Positions 13,401 to 24,935 are shown, counted from the stretch's first letter. The stretch: 64,000 bases of DNA from Hemerocallis citrina (GCA_017893485.1 JACEHZ010000373.1:496001-560000); one strand, 5' to 3'. The notes: a model not told the origin generated them from the sequence alone. Made by a program: numbers and translations.

Positions 13401-14182
13401 CATCAGTTTGCTCTTCCTCCGTCGGCGTTTTCACCCATTTTGATGTACCACATACTTCACAATCTTCAAGAGTCTCCTTACCCCCCCGGAATAGCATACA
13501 ATCATATGGACATGATGGTATTTTCTCATACCCTAAATCAAATTGCTTGAGGAATTTCTTTGTGGCTTGGGCTGAACTGGTGATACAGATTTGAGGAAAA
13601 GCTTCATTCAACAATTCAAAAGCAAAGTGAAGGACTTGGCAGACCATTCATTTAGACATTTAATCTGAAACAGTCTAACAATGAATGAAAACATAGAAAA
13701 CTTGTGACAATCACGATATAGAGGAGTATTTGCATCTTCTAACAACTTATGAAAGGCTTCGTATTCTTTATTAGTTTCAGGTCTGGGCATTTCTTCTACC
13801 ACCCCATCACCTTGATGTGATGTTTCTGCTGACTCGTTCTGGACTTGATTGATTGGATTATTAATGTGAGCTTTGAAGTTATGGAATCCCAACCCATCCT
13901 GCACTAAAGAGTGCATTTCATCAACAATACTTAGATCATTTGTAAATAAAGCCTCGTCTTCATTCCATGACAAAACCAATGTGTATACCCTTGTAGAAAC
14001 CATTGCAAATCAAGTGTCTCAACTACGCCGCACGTCCTAAAATCACAGTTTGAACATCGGACACATGGACATAAAATCATGTTCGGATCAGAAGAATTGC
14101 TCTTTGCATAGTTAATAAATTCTTTAACACCATCCCGATACGCTTTGGATAATCGTGGCTTATTAATCCAACTTTTATCCAT
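10488..14182 (-). pseudogene. CACTA TNP2-like transposase (Transpos_assoc, Transposase_21, DUF4218, DUF4216), broken
   Basis: The gene starts MDKSWINKPRLSKAY at 14182 with the transposase-associated N-terminus (CPCVRCSNC). The main TNP2 core lies at 13647-12136 (GYEKIPSCPYDCMLF, CEVCGTSKW, PAYGNLSGYSTKG). DUF4218 follows (GLKSHDYH to FPPSFFTIMVHL and RWMYPIER, about 12130-11434), split by a clean intron of about 90 bp near 11740-11829. DUF4216 is at 11143-10488 (VDYYGVLKDIIDLDYYG, then acidic C-terminus). These parts are established as the plant CACTA catalytic transposase. Frameshifts are visible near 13970, 13615, 12200 and 10700, and a stop near 12143, so it is a pseudogene. It lies head-to-tail upstream of the TNPA-like gene, as in En/Spm. 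Confidence 0.86.
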
Positions 14183-16277
14183 TTTGAAAAATATGAGTCA
14201 ATCTGAAATATAAGTAAGTTAGGATCAACATCATGATTTTTTCTTCATCCAACATCACGATAGTAAAAAGTGGTTTTCTTCAAAAGAGTCCTTTTATTTA
14301 CATGTACTTTCTATTAGGTCCCCAAATAATATGTTAACTTTATTTACATGTACTTTCTATTAGGCCTTCCTACATAGATGTTACAAGATTCGTGCACTAT
14401 ACAATATAATATGTTAACTTTCAAGTTTCAATAATTCATTCAAAAAATGCATTAATTTCTTCCAAATGAGGACAACAGGCTAACACCTAACAAGCATGGC
14501 CTGTCCACTTCAGACATTTGTGTAATTAACATCATATATATTGTTGCTTGCTACCTATCTATCATCATCTTATCAAAAATAGTTATGCAATCCCTATCAC
14601 TCAAAAAAAAAATAAAAAAAAATACAGTGCTCCATTGTTTGTATAATATCATCACCCATCTGCATTTGTACTGGTTGCAATTGGGCAAATGTCCATCCCA
14701 TATCTCACAGACTCATACCCCACTCTATGCATACATATCAATTTTGGTCTCGGTCACAATAATTGCATATTATCCAATCTATGTTCTTTGACTAGTTATC
14801 TAACATCAATAACATTCTGAGGAGAATCATGGAAAGAGAGTTTTTCTTCACTTGAGTACAAAATGCTGCCTTAACGAGAGAGTATGAGACCGCCATTAGT
14901 GTCGAATTCAACATCAACGATTTTTAGGTAACTCCTACTATTTGTTGTTAACACGAAAAGGGGGTATGCCAAATTGCAAAGTTGTTCAAGCGTGCACCGT
15001 ATTCTCTAAGGTGTCCCTGGCTACTTGTCAGGGTTGTGCACAAATGCTTTTAGTCTATATTCATACATAAAAGATTTACACTAAAATGTAAATTAAAACT
15101 TGAATATTTTCTCTCTTTTCTTTATGGAATGAAAGAGAGGCCTAAACAAGTCTGGTTTTTCTTTCATTTGTTTTATTTGCCTCAGTAGTAATTTTAGTTT
15201 CTCATGTCAATAACAGTTCCAAAAGCTTAAGCTTTAGCATTGGACAATTAACAACAATTAACAAACCCAAAATTAAATAAGATATTATAATAATAGCATC
15301 TGAACCCAATTAGTAAAAGAGTAATGTTACACCCACTACCAAAACCACTGACTTTATCTTCAGTATCGGGTAGGTGGCACACTAGTAGTAGAGGTTATTG
15401 TAAATACATACAGGATATTTATAATGCAACTAGGCCTGTTTTAAACTCAACCCATTGCAATGAGTCAGAATCAATGTACAAAGCAAGATATATATTAGAA
15501 ATAGTTTAAGAGAATATGACAGGATTCTCTTACATTTCTATATACTAAATTGTAAAGCATAAATGTATCACTGTATCATTACAGAATATGACCAGAGATC
15601 CATATTCAAGTTCTAAAAAATTCAAACTCAAATTCAATTACTATTATAAATTTTCCTTCTAATAAAAGAAATTTTAAGTATGAGTTAATAAGTGATTAAG
15701 AATGACTAATTCATGCATACTGATACTAGGTGCTGAGATTTTTTCAAAATCTACTATTTCCACTATTAGATTCAAAACTACAACTCTTTAAAAGAAATCT
15801 AAATCATAAAAAACAAAATGCATCGGAAATTCATCCGCCAAAGACCCATCTAAGAGAATTTTCACCATTCTTCCATAAAAAAATGGGGTTACTATGAAAA
15901 TCTAACTAAGTTGTACAACAGGTTGTTTGTCAACCTAACATAAATCCTCACAACAGTAGAACAAACATTCCAAAATAAAAGACTAAGGACAAATGAAGGA
16001 ATCACCAAAATCAATTTTGAGTCTATACCAAAATCTGTAAAATTTCCAAATGCCCTAAATCATTCACCAAACCATATCGACTGAGGAGCGTGAAAAATTT
16101 GAAACAAATCAAATGCCCTAAATTTTCAAATGCCCTACAATATGTAAAATTTTGAGTCTATACCAGCGGAGAGAGAGGGCGGCGGCGACGAATGGAGAAT
16201 GGCGATTGGCAAGACTTCTGCTATGGCGCCGAATGGGGAAAGGGAATGAGCGGTAAGACGGAGGAGAGGGGAGAGTG

Positions 16278-16280
<3 letters not shown>
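14183..16280 (-). promoter_or_regulatory. CACTA 5' non-coding/leader region, GC-rich near 16160-16280
   Basis: About 2 kb between the TNP2 start and the transposon's right end contain no convincing gene. Most is AT-rich. The stretch at 16160-16280 is GC-rich with GGCGGCGGCGACG and AGCGGTAAGACGG. CACTA elements often have a GC-rich, methylation-sensitive leader near the 5' terminus; assigning that role here is inference from position. Confidence 0.4.
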
Positions 16281-16313
<33 letters not shown>

Positions 16314-16403
16314 CGAGACGGAGCGGGACGAGATAGTGGAGCGGCGTGAATAGTTAGGGTTAAAGGTTTTTTTTTTTTTTTGGGGGGGGGGGGGGAGGGG
16401 GGG
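16281..16403. repeat. Simple repeats: (AG)n, T15 and G-run
   Basis: An (AG)n tract covers 16281-16309. A run of about 15 T at 16367-16381 is directly followed by a G-rich run to 16403 broken by a single A. Confidence 0.9.
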
Positions 16404-16474
16404 AAATGAATAGTGGAGCGGGAGGATTAGTATTCAGCACAAAAGAGTTAGGGTTATAATGTTTTATTGGCACC

Positions 16475-16649
16475 TATAACGGCGGTGCCAATAAAATCGC
16501 CATTATAAATTATATATATAACGGCATAATATAGCAATGCCATCATAGAGGCCCGATATTAAAAAAAATATTATAACGACGATCTATTGCGGCGTTTGGG
16601 AGTACACGCAGGTATAGATATGCCGTTATATCCATTCCAATTAGTAGTG
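16475..16649. repeat. CACTA subterminal repeats and right terminus
   Basis: TATAACGGC occurs at 16475 and 16517, TATAACGAC at 16572, and the inverted form GCCGTTATA at 16622. The end is TAGTG at 16645-16649. Clusters of short direct and inverted repeats next to the terminus are the known binding sites of TNPA-type proteins in CACTA transposons. Confidence 0.75.
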
Positions 16650-17139
16650 CAAGAACATATCTATCTCTCAAGCCCCAGTAGAAGATAATCAGTTGTTTAC
16701 AATGGAGAACTCTCTCAATTGCTCTTTACAATGAAATACTCTCTTGTCTCTCAAAGGATACTAATATAATAATATATAGAGATCTAGAGGAACCCTAGGT
16801 TGTAGTCTTGATACTTTAGCTGTCCGGTATATCTTGAATAAAAAGACACACGATAGGAGTCGTACAATCTAACTTGGAGAGAAAGTTGGGATTAAATCAG
16901 ATTACCTAAATCTGGTTCAATACTGCTACTGCTGCCCAATGCATTGCCCCGTCTCAAAATAGAGGGCAGGAGCGGTCGACTGCCCAAATGGCAGTCGATT
17001 GTCCTGCCTTTCTGATGTTGCTTTGTTGAGTCATTTGTTGATGTTGCTTCTTCTCTTCATCGATACTACGACCTCTTCTCACTTCATCTTCTTCTTCTTT
17101 TCATCGAACTCAGTAGTATGCAGGACATAAAACCCAACA
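16650..17139 (-). repeat. F 3' LTR, part only (490 bp)
   Basis: It aligns over its whole length with 18748-19234, from AAGAACATATCTATCTC to the end CCAACA. It is truncated at 16650 by the CACTA terminus. It contains GGTCGACTG at 16974 and AGTCGATTG at 16993, a loose version of the paired palindromes seen elsewhere in the window. Confidence 0.85.
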
Positions 17140-17152
17140 ATCTCCACCTTAG
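17140..17152 (-). other. F polypurine tract
   Basis: On the minus strand CTAAGGTGGAGAT abuts TGTTGGG, the start of the LTR. This is the usual copia polypurine tract and LTR junction. Confidence 0.8.
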
Positions 17153-17249
17153 ATTACATACACATGCTATCAATACTGTGTGATCAAATTCATCTAGACT
17201 CTTTCATTCTCCACCTTCAAACGAAGTCGATTTAGTGTCTTCTTTAGAT

Positions 17250-18522
17250 ATTTAAATCTCTCTACCATCTTTTTCTCCAATTAGTATGCCCCTTCCACAG
17301 GCGTTAACACGGAGGCACCGCCCTCCACACGAACTCCACCTACCCTGAGGCACTCCACCTCTCGACGGTATTCGAACTTCGTGGTCCTGCTTTGATGATT
17401 CTAGTGACAACATACTAGATGACCCTTCATGGACATAGGCCATAAAAACATTTGGCCAAGATTTTTCGATCTCACAAAGCTTGTAGAGGTTGTGCGAGAC
17501 ACCCCTCTTTCCCTTTATCACCTTACGATGACCTGCAGCCTCATCCTTCAAGAGTTCCTAAGGATATAAGGTTTCGTTTCAACAAAGGAATATGCATGAC
17601 GTTCTCTAGCGTGTACCCATTTCCATCTAGTGCTTCCAACTCGAGTGTTCCTTCACCCACTACTTCACAAAACTCACCAACCACCATTCTCACATAACGA
17701 TTTTCTGTGAACTTGTAAGTCAAAAACATCCCCCTCTTGGAGCATATATGAGAAGAATTCATCAAATCAAGAAACTAGTTTGAATACACATCTATAGAAT
17801 TCGAAACAAGAGTACAGTCTGAAGTATCACCTAATTCAATAGCACTAGCAACACTAGCAATGTTGGTGCTCTTCTGATTCAATAACTTTCAACAATCCCT
17901 CTTGTAGTGCCTAATCATTTTGCAATGGTGGCAACAGATTTTTCCTTACGTGCACTTTTTCTTCCATTCGAAATACCATCCATCCATTGCAACTCATAGA
18001 AGTAGACGTCAATCCCTAAGTCCCCCTTATAAGTCTATCCTTCTCCAAGCCCTCGATCACCTTTGCTACTGAAAATTTCTCCTTGGTAGACTTTTCGTCT
18101 AGCATGGTGGTAATCAAATGCTTGCATGGATCTAATAATGAATTTATCAAGATGAAAGCTTTAAGATCATCTGCGTTCGACGCCTTTAATTCAGATGACC
18201 CTGAATTTGATTTCCCTATATGATCTTAAAGAGCGGTACTTTTCTTCATTGAGTAACTGAACAGTTTTCTCTTTTAGTACATTGTAATGGTGATTCTGCA
18301 TCGCTAGTTATGGGTCTTGCCCATAGACTTGCCACGCTTCTACACCTGACTTCATTTGTCGAAAACCTTCAAATAAACCTAAGGCTTCTGAATAAATCTT
18401 CAACTGAATCTCCTGCTTTTGTCAGATGGCCTCCCCTGCTTGATCTTCATAGAACTCTGACCTGTCATCTTCTCCAAGGAAACTCGAGCAACTCCTGAAC
18501 TGTGGAAGATTTATGACCTGAT
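17250..18522 (-). pseudogene. F gag/protease remnant
   Basis: Minus-strand fragments show a CCHC knuckle (CHHCKMIRHYKRDC, about 17950-17890), then a copia protease-to-pre-integrase segment (SSHICSKRGMFLTYKF and IPLLKRNLISLGTLEG, 17765-17541) and a pre-integrase remnant (17551-17400). Frames are discontinuous and the rest of pol is missing. Family assignment rests on the SLGTLE-type motif and the surrounding LTR, primer and polypurine signals. Confidence 0.6.
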
Positions 18523-18534
18523 TCTCTGATACCA
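18523..18534 (-). other. F primer-binding site
   Basis: TGGTATCAGAGA on the minus strand, two bases after the LTR end, matches the initiator-methionine tRNA primer site except for the last base. Confidence 0.8.
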
Positions 18535-18536
18535 AT

Positions 18537-19234
18537 TGTTCGGAATAGTTGATGCTTTCACTCAAATTGTTAGGAATTCATTACTGAATTTAGCAACAAC
18601 AGATCTGATGATGAATAATCAAATAAGTAGATTAAACCAAGCACATAAATTAGACAATGATTTGTCTCGGTTTGGCTACGCCTAATTCGAGGGAGAAATA
18701 AGGAAAATATTATTTAACTAAGAAGATAAAAAGTATTACACTCGCACCAAGAACATATCTATCTCCCAAGCCCCACTAGAAGATAATCAGCTGTTTACAA
18801 TGGAGAACTCAATGAATTGATCATTACAATGAAGTACTCTTTCTCTTGCCTTTCAAAGGAGGCCAACATAATATATAGAGATCTAGAGATTCTTTAGGTT
18901 GTAGTCTCGATACATTAGTTGTCTAATATATCTTTAATAAAGAGACACACAATATGAGTCGTACAATCTAACTTGGAGAGGAAGTTGAGATTCAATCAGA
19001 TTTCCCGAACTTGGCCTAATACTGTTGCTACTGCCCAATGCGGCATGTCTCAAAACAGAGGTAAGCGGCAGTGGACTGCCCTAATGGCAGTTGATGGTCC
19101 TGCCTTTCTACTAGTGCTCTTCTGAGTCATTTGCTATTGCTGCTTCTTCTCTTCATCTATGCTTCACCTTTTCTCGCTTCATCACCTTCTTCGTCTCATC
19201 GAACTCAATAATATGCAAGATATAAAATCCAACA
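18537..19234 (-). repeat. F 5' LTR (698 bp)
   Basis: Plus-strand ends are TGTTCGGAATAG and AAAATCCAACA (TG...CA). The part from 18748 matches the other LTR. The palindrome pair present in the partner LTR is degraded here (GTGGAC and GTTGAT near 19072-19092). Confidence 0.85.
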
Positions 19235-19343
19235 CCATTGTACTTTGTATTTGGAACCACAAATCCTAATAATAACAGGCTACATCAGTAGTTGAAGATG
19301 TAAAATGTTTGATCTATTTAATTCAATTTGCTCTCTAGCCAAT
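19235..19343. other. Short spacer between elements F and A
   Basis: About 109 bp of AT-rich sequence with no repeat or gene that I recognise. It may be the older target DNA into which F and A inserted. Confidence 0.4.
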
Positions 19344-20094
19344 TGTGTAAATCACCCCCCCCTCCCTGGGGGGGGGGGTGAATAGGGTGATAGTGTGAAA
19401 ATTAAAATTTTGAATTAAATGCATAAAGTAAAGTAGAAGAGTTAGAGAAAGCAAACGAAGTAAGCAGGCAAGACATAGAGATATAACGTGGTTCGACCCC
19501 CAGGTCTACATCCACACCACCTACTTGTACCAATTCTCCGCCATAAACATTCCACTATACTTTAAACCCTTGTATAGTGATTCTCAAAATTCAGGCTGAA
19601 AGACCTATTACACTCGCAAGACTTCTACAAACAAGTCCCGCAAAAACTCACAAAAGTGGAAGAAAAGTAAAACTCTCAAGATCTAAAACGAAATTGACTA
19701 AAGAAAATAATAAAAAATCTCACACTCGGATCGTTGATTGAATGATTAGTTCAGAAGAATTATAATAGCAATAGGTGAAGAATACTCAGTAAATTCACCT
19801 CTATTTATAAAGCGAGGAAATGTACCTTTTCAAAAAAGAAAAGATATTTCCAAAAAAGTCAAGTCTACATGTTTACGGTCGACCGCATATGTGAGCAGTC
19901 GACCATTCATCTTTCAACTTGAAAGTCGAGCGATGGCTGGTCGACTGGCTCATCTTTTAAACTATGATGAGTGGTCGACTGTTGTGACAGTTGACCGACA
20001 TTTTGTACGGTCGACCGCTATCGTGCATATTTGACTTTTATTTAGTAAATCTACTTATGTTCATTCCAAAAATTAATCAATCAATCAACGACCT
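19344..20094 (-). repeat. A 3' LTR, distal part
   Basis: It begins TGTGTAAATC next to a C-run and G-run foldback (19354-19380), a form of the C-rich tract seen near the LTR end of Sirevirus-like elements (compare TTCACCCCCCC at 23948). GTCGAC cores lie at 19878, 19898, 19940, 19974 and 20010, with variants at 19925, 19990 and 20030. It ends at the C insertion, with the target copy GACCT at 20090-20094. Confidence 0.75.
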
Positions 20095-22551
20095 TGTAAC
20101 ACCCCGCAAAATAGCATATAACTATTTTGCATTATAATTCGTGTACAGTTTAGATTTGCACGCAATTATATATTTTTTCTAGCAATAATTGATTTATATA
20201 TGAATGTAAATGGTTGCGTTCACGGTGGTGCACAAGAATGAGAAAATCGACACTAGTACGTATACTAGTATATACGTGCGGTACATATGCAATTGTCAAA
20301 TTGTATGATACTACACTATAAATATATTTTCTCTTTGCATGCACTCACATCTAGCCATTCATCCCATCTCATCAAGGATCTAATGGCTAGAAATGAGTAT
20401 GGAAAAATATCTCCAAAACCATGGGCAAGAGGGCAAGGTTTGAGAAAAACCCCCTTGCCACTTGGCTCCACCTCACCCCCCTCCCTCCCTCTTGACCCCC
20501 TAGGCCGGGCACCCCCTCACTCTTCTCACTTCATTTTAAACCCCTCTCTTCACTCTCATTTCAGATTTCTGAAATTTTTAGAGAAAAAAGAGAAGAAGAG
20601 AGTGAAAGAAGACAAGATAAAGAGGTGATCAAGAGCACTATGGAAGGAGCAATTGGAAGAGGAGGCCGAGCTACTCTCATCTTCTCAACTACACCAAAGG
20701 GTGGGGAGTTCCCTAAACTTTTGTTCTTGTTTTCTTGTTTGATTTCTTGAATGAAATAAGTAGTAGTAGCTTTGAATTGGATGGTTAGTGGTAGTTTGTT
20801 TAGAATATGGAAATGAGAACAGAAAAATATAAATAGCATGCTAAGTTCCTGAATTTTCAGAGAACAATATTGATGGAATTTGATCGTGAAATTTTTACAG
20901 AATAATCTTGTACATGTCTGGAGACTACATGAACTATTGCGGACTTTTCTAGACATTATTTGGTATTTTATTAAAATCACTTTTGATGGCTGGGTCGTAA
21001 GGCAGAGACTGGTTGTAACTCTTGTAGAATCTGAACTTGAAGAAATTTTTAGAATTAATTGATGCATGATCTATCTCTAAAAATTTTAGTGTAGTATACT
21101 TCATGCATCTAGATCCTACAAAAAAAGTTTGAAATTAATTTGATGATATTTGATGCATGTTAAAAATTGTTTAAGCAAGAGTAATCATGACAGTGACTGA
21201 TGAACAGTAGAACTTTTGTACATAATTGAAATAGATAGAACTCATTGAATACCTCGAATTAGGTTGAGACCTTTTGTGCATGCTATACATGATGATGTTT
21301 AGTTTTTGAAAATGCAAGTTTGATAATCATTGGTTACGCATATGATTTATTGTGGGATTTTAAGTGAGTACTGTGCAGAACTTAGTCAGAATTGACACCC
21401 TGGTGAGATTGTAACTTTATGGCTCTGTATGAGAAGAATTTGAGGAAGTGTACAACTAGGAAGTTTTAGTAGACATCCCGAGCTTTCCAAAAAGCTTTAT
21501 GTCAAGAAATTCCTGTAATCAGAGTAATAGACATGATTTTTACAAGTTGGAACATAAACCAGATTTTGAGCTATAGGCTCTGTTTGAGAAGTACATTATA
21601 TATGGTTCTGTACACCTGAGGAAGATGAATGTTTTATGGTAATTAAATGAAATAGTTTGGATTGGTGATCAACTAGAAAGTTGTAGAGGACATATTCAGT
21701 TTTTCATAGAACCTGGAATTATGTCGTTCCGATGAGCGAGTAGGTTTTTATGTTACCAGTAAGGTGCAGCCAGTGTACATGAAGTATCCAGGCTGATGAT
21801 TGTGACTATAATTTGAGCAATTAGATGGATGAATCTGATGTGATGGTCAACTAGAGATTTTTTTAGTTTTCCAGAATGGGCTAGAACACCCAAAACCTAG
21901 TTGTATTGTGGGAGTTAAGACCTTTCTAAGTTTCAGGCAGAAACAACCTAGTTGGGTTAGTCATTATTTTTGGCTAAGTGTTGGAAGTACTTTTTCCCTC
22001 TTGTGAATAAGAGTCAATGGACTTGCTATTGGGGAATGTTGGTGGTATCATTAGTTTTGATGGTGTTTAACTCTTGATGAGGAAGTTTGTGACCTAAGTT
22101 TCGACCCTGAGATTAGAAACTTCTGCTGAGGTGTTGGACGTCCAATTGGTGCTGTCGAACTCATGCCAGGAAGGATGAACGCGGGCTGTGGTGATTGATG
22201 AAATCCAAGCTAGGGGAAGTGGCGAGCAAGAAATGTGTCGCCGAAGCCATGGGTCGGATAGAAAGAATTTTGGAAGCAACCTTATACCTGAATCGTTTAA
22301 GTGAGTCTTCGATTAGAATGATGTGTTAGATATCTGAAATTGCATTAATGCTAGCAGACCATAGTCGGGTGTTGTACTTTTCCTGCTGTAGGGATACAGA
22401 TTGTGTTCTCAAGTTTTGAGATCACGAGTCTCGTATCTCGATCTGTTAATTTCCGAAGAGCTGAGGTAAGGAACGGGGAGAAACCCTATCAGATCGGGGG
22501 ATTTGACCCTCGATGCCGTCATGTCCCTATGCACATGGGTTTGGTCCTATA
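20095..22551 (+). repeat. C 5' LTR, first part
   Basis: It is colinear with the 3' LTR (35704-36576 and 47027-48705). It includes a pyrimidine-rich block near 20460-20520 and no credible gene. It is interrupted at 22551/22552 by copia B, with target copy CTATA. Confidence 0.85.
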
Positions 22552-22923
22552 TGTTGATTCTTGATTTTGATGATTACAACACAATGCAAATTTGTTATGC
22601 TACATCTTATACATTGCAGGTTGACAAAATGTTCAATCAAAGCTCTCATAGCAAATTGTTCAAGAAAGCTACAGGGCTCTAAAAACTTAAATCCAGCAAG
22701 CTTCATAGTCAAAGACAACGGCTAAATCTCCAACTCAAGATTCAAGCCAAAGACTCAAGACAAGACCTATACTCCAATGTGTTATATTACCTGTCTTGTA
22801 AAATAATTGTAATTTTCCTTTTTTGAGTCTTAGATTGATGTAACAGCCTTGTCACACACACACACACACTCATACATTTTTATAAAGGTCAAAACAGTTT
22901 GAATTAGATTAGCTGTTAAGTAC

Positions 22924-23023
22924 CAGTCGACTCCCCTATGGGACCAGTCGACTGTATCAGTACGAAACTGTCTGAACTTTTTCAAACTCTGACCAGTCGA
23001 CTCATTATGGCAACCCAGTCGAC
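22924..23023. repeat. Paired GTCGAC palindromes, array 1 of B 5' LTR
   Basis: GTCGAC cores at 22926 and 22947 (21 apart) and at 22996 and 23018 (22 apart). The two pairs are 70 bp apart. Each core sits in AGTCGACT, usually CAGTCGACTG. The array lies upstream of the TATA box near 23140. The 3' LTR repeats the same layout (31355/31376 and 31425/31447). Confidence 0.9.
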
Positions 23024-23729
23024 TGTTCAAGTTGTTTTGGTAGTTTTCTGTTTTTAAAACTCGTTTTTCAAAATCAAATCTTTATTTCCGTTGGTTGACA
23101 GTTGGTACAACTGTTTCTCAATGTCTAGTGACTCTAACTCTATAAATAGAATGTCGAAATCACTTGGTAAAGGTTACACATTCTCTTCTACAAGCTTTCA
23201 AGTCTTTAGTTTTTCAAAAAGAGAAATAAGAGTTTCAAAAGCTTTCAGATTCTCTAAGTCTTTGGTTCTCTGAATTTCAGTCCAATATAACATTGATTTC
23301 GTTTTGGACTGATCTCAGAAGTGACCTATTAGCCACTATACAAAAATCACAATCACAAAACAAGGCTATAGGTTGATTGTAACTCTTTTGTTGTTGTTCT
23401 TCACTCTCGGGTTGTGAGAGTGGTTTTCTCTCGGTTGGAGAGTAGGGCTCTAGGGTGTAGAGTCAGGTTTGTCACTCTTGGTGGAAGAGTGGGTTGCTTT
23501 CTTTAGTTGTTAGAAAGGACTACGGGTTGGACAAGGTTGTTGTCTAACGCCGTAGGGTGTTCTTGTAATTATTTCAAGAATAGTGGAAAATCTCAAGTGG
23601 GTTGCTTGGGGACTGGATGTAGGTCGGGAGGACGGAACCAGGATACATCGTATGTACTCTGTGGTTGTATCTCTTTGAACTTGCATATCATTTTCTTACT
23701 TTATAGTTTTTCTGTGAAACTTGTCTGCC

Positions 23730-23899
23730 AAGTCGACTGTGTACTTTTGTAAGTCGACTGGTCAGACTTGTACTAATCTCTCAGAAAACTTGTGTGATAA
23801 GTCGACTGACTTTTCTATAATTCAACTCCTCAGACTCGCTTTAAAAAATACTCTTCTTAATTGTCGCTTTAGTCGACTGGTTTATCTTTCAAGTCGACC
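23730..23899. repeat. Paired GTCGAC palindromes, array 2 of B 5' LTR
   Basis: Pairs at 23732/23753, 23801/23821 (second copy decayed to TTCAAC) and 23872/23893, with 20-21 bp inside pairs and 69-71 bp between pairs. This array is downstream of the TATA box, in the likely transcribed R/U5 part. Confidence 0.88.
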
Positions 23900-23993
23900 G
23901 AGCAAAAGAAAAGTTTAATTCTGCATTTTATTTTTTATAAAACACTATTCACCCCCCCTCTAGTGTTTCTTGCCTTGCCTACAGGATCCAACA

Positions 23994-24012
23994 CTTCGTA
24001 TCAGATCCTGGT
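23994..24012 (+). other. B primer-binding site (variant)
   Basis: CTTCGTATCAGATCCTGG follows the LTR directly. It resembles the initiator-tRNA primer site TGGTATCAGAGCCTGG with a few differences. Confidence 0.65.
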
Positions 24013-24020
24013 TGATTGCA

Positions 24021-24920
24021 ATGGCAACTACTTCAAATGCAAATCAGTACCATGAAGGCCAATCTACACAAAGGCCACCCCTCTTCGATGGAACAAATTA
24101 CAACTATGGGAAGTGTAGAATGAAGATCTACCTACAGTCCATCAACTATGAAATATGGAACATGACGGAAACAGGGTACACTGCTCCTACCATTCCATAT
24201 GCACAATGGAACGACGACATGAAGAACCAAACAATGAACAATGCAAAGGCGATGAATGCGCTATTTTGTGCCCTTACAAAAGAGGAGTTCAACCGTGTGT
24301 CCAATGCAACAACCGCACATCAAATTTGGCACACTCGAGGTAACTCATGAAGGAAAAACAAAGTGAAAGAATCTAAAATATCTGTTCTTGTTCACAGGTT
24401 TGAAATGTTCCGCATGAAGGAGAATGAGAATGTGTCCGAGATGATTACTAGGTTCACAGACATTACAAACTCACTTGTGGCACTTGGGAAGACATACACT
24501 CAAGCCGAGATGGTGAGAAAGGTACTTCGTGCACTAACCCCCGAATGGGAGAAGAAGACCACCGCCATAGAAGAGGCCAATGATTTAACACAACTTTCTC
24601 TTGAGAATCTTGTGGGAAATCTTATGACTTACGAGGTACAACTTGAAGAGCGCAAGAAGGATGCCGAACCACAACAATCAAATAAGAAGACATTAGCATT
24701 CAAAGCCATGTCAGACTCCGAGGATGAAGAAGATGAGGAAGAGATTGCCATGTTCACGAGGAGATTCAAAAAGTTTCTAAGAAAAGGTAAGTTTAATTCA
24801 AAAAATAATGAACCTCCAACTTGTTTCAGGTGTAACAAGGCAGGCCATATGAAGAAGGATTTTCCACTAGAGAATGCAAAATCTAAGGGAAAGACATCCA
24901 ACTTCAAGAAGGATAAGTAA
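24021..24920 (+). pseudogene. B gag, broken
   Basis: An ATG at 24021 opens MATTSNANQYHEGQ; the copia gag follows (RPPLFDGTNYNYGKCRMKI, then RMKENENVSEMITRF and ALTPEWEKKTTAIEEAN). Around 24320-24362 the frame is disturbed: a stop at 24348-24350 lies in the gag frame, while the expected sequence is visible one base over, as if two small indels lie close together. The zinc knuckle at about 24827-24870 reads CFRCNKAGHMKKDF, so the last cysteine of CX2CX4HX4C is phenylalanine. Stop at 24918-24920. Gag would form the particle and bind the RNA. Confidence 0.82.
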
Positions 24921-24935
24921 ACAAAGAACAAGTTC

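Larger units (their letters stand above)
6316..16649 (-). mobile_element. CACTA (En/Spm) DNA transposon, left end removed by Tat1
   Basis: The right end is TAGTG at 16645-16649, so on the minus strand the element begins CACTACTAATTGG. Directly outside it (16650 on) the sequence matches the inside of copia F's other LTR from 18748 on, which fixes the insertion point to the base; CAA (16650-16652) is the expected 3-bp target copy. Inside are TNP2-like and TNPA-like genes in the usual minus-strand order and subterminal TATAACGGC-like repeats near the right end. The left terminus is absent because Tat1 inserted at 6315/6316. Confidence 0.87.
16650..19234 (-). mobile_element. F: small defective Ty1/copia element
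   Basis: On the minus strand the order is 5' LTR (18537-19234), primer site TGGTATCAGAGA, a short interior with gag knuckle and protease/pre-integrase remnants, the polypurine tract CTAAGGTGGAGAT, and the 3' LTR (17139 down to 16650), where the CACTA element begins. The interior is only about 1.4 kb and shows no integrase, RT or RNase H, so it depended on other elements. The rest of the 3' LTR (equivalent to 18537-18747) must lie beyond the CACTA's lost left end. Confidence 0.85.
22552..23993 (+). repeat. B 5' LTR (1442 bp)
   Basis: It starts TGTTGATTCTTG and ends CAGGATCCAACA. TATAAATAGA near 23140 is a good TATA box. A (CA)n tract lies near 22853-22868. Compared with the 3' LTR it lacks a 23-bp block near 22884 and keeps a 20-bp block near 23801-23820 that the 3' LTR has lost. 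Confidence 0.9.
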
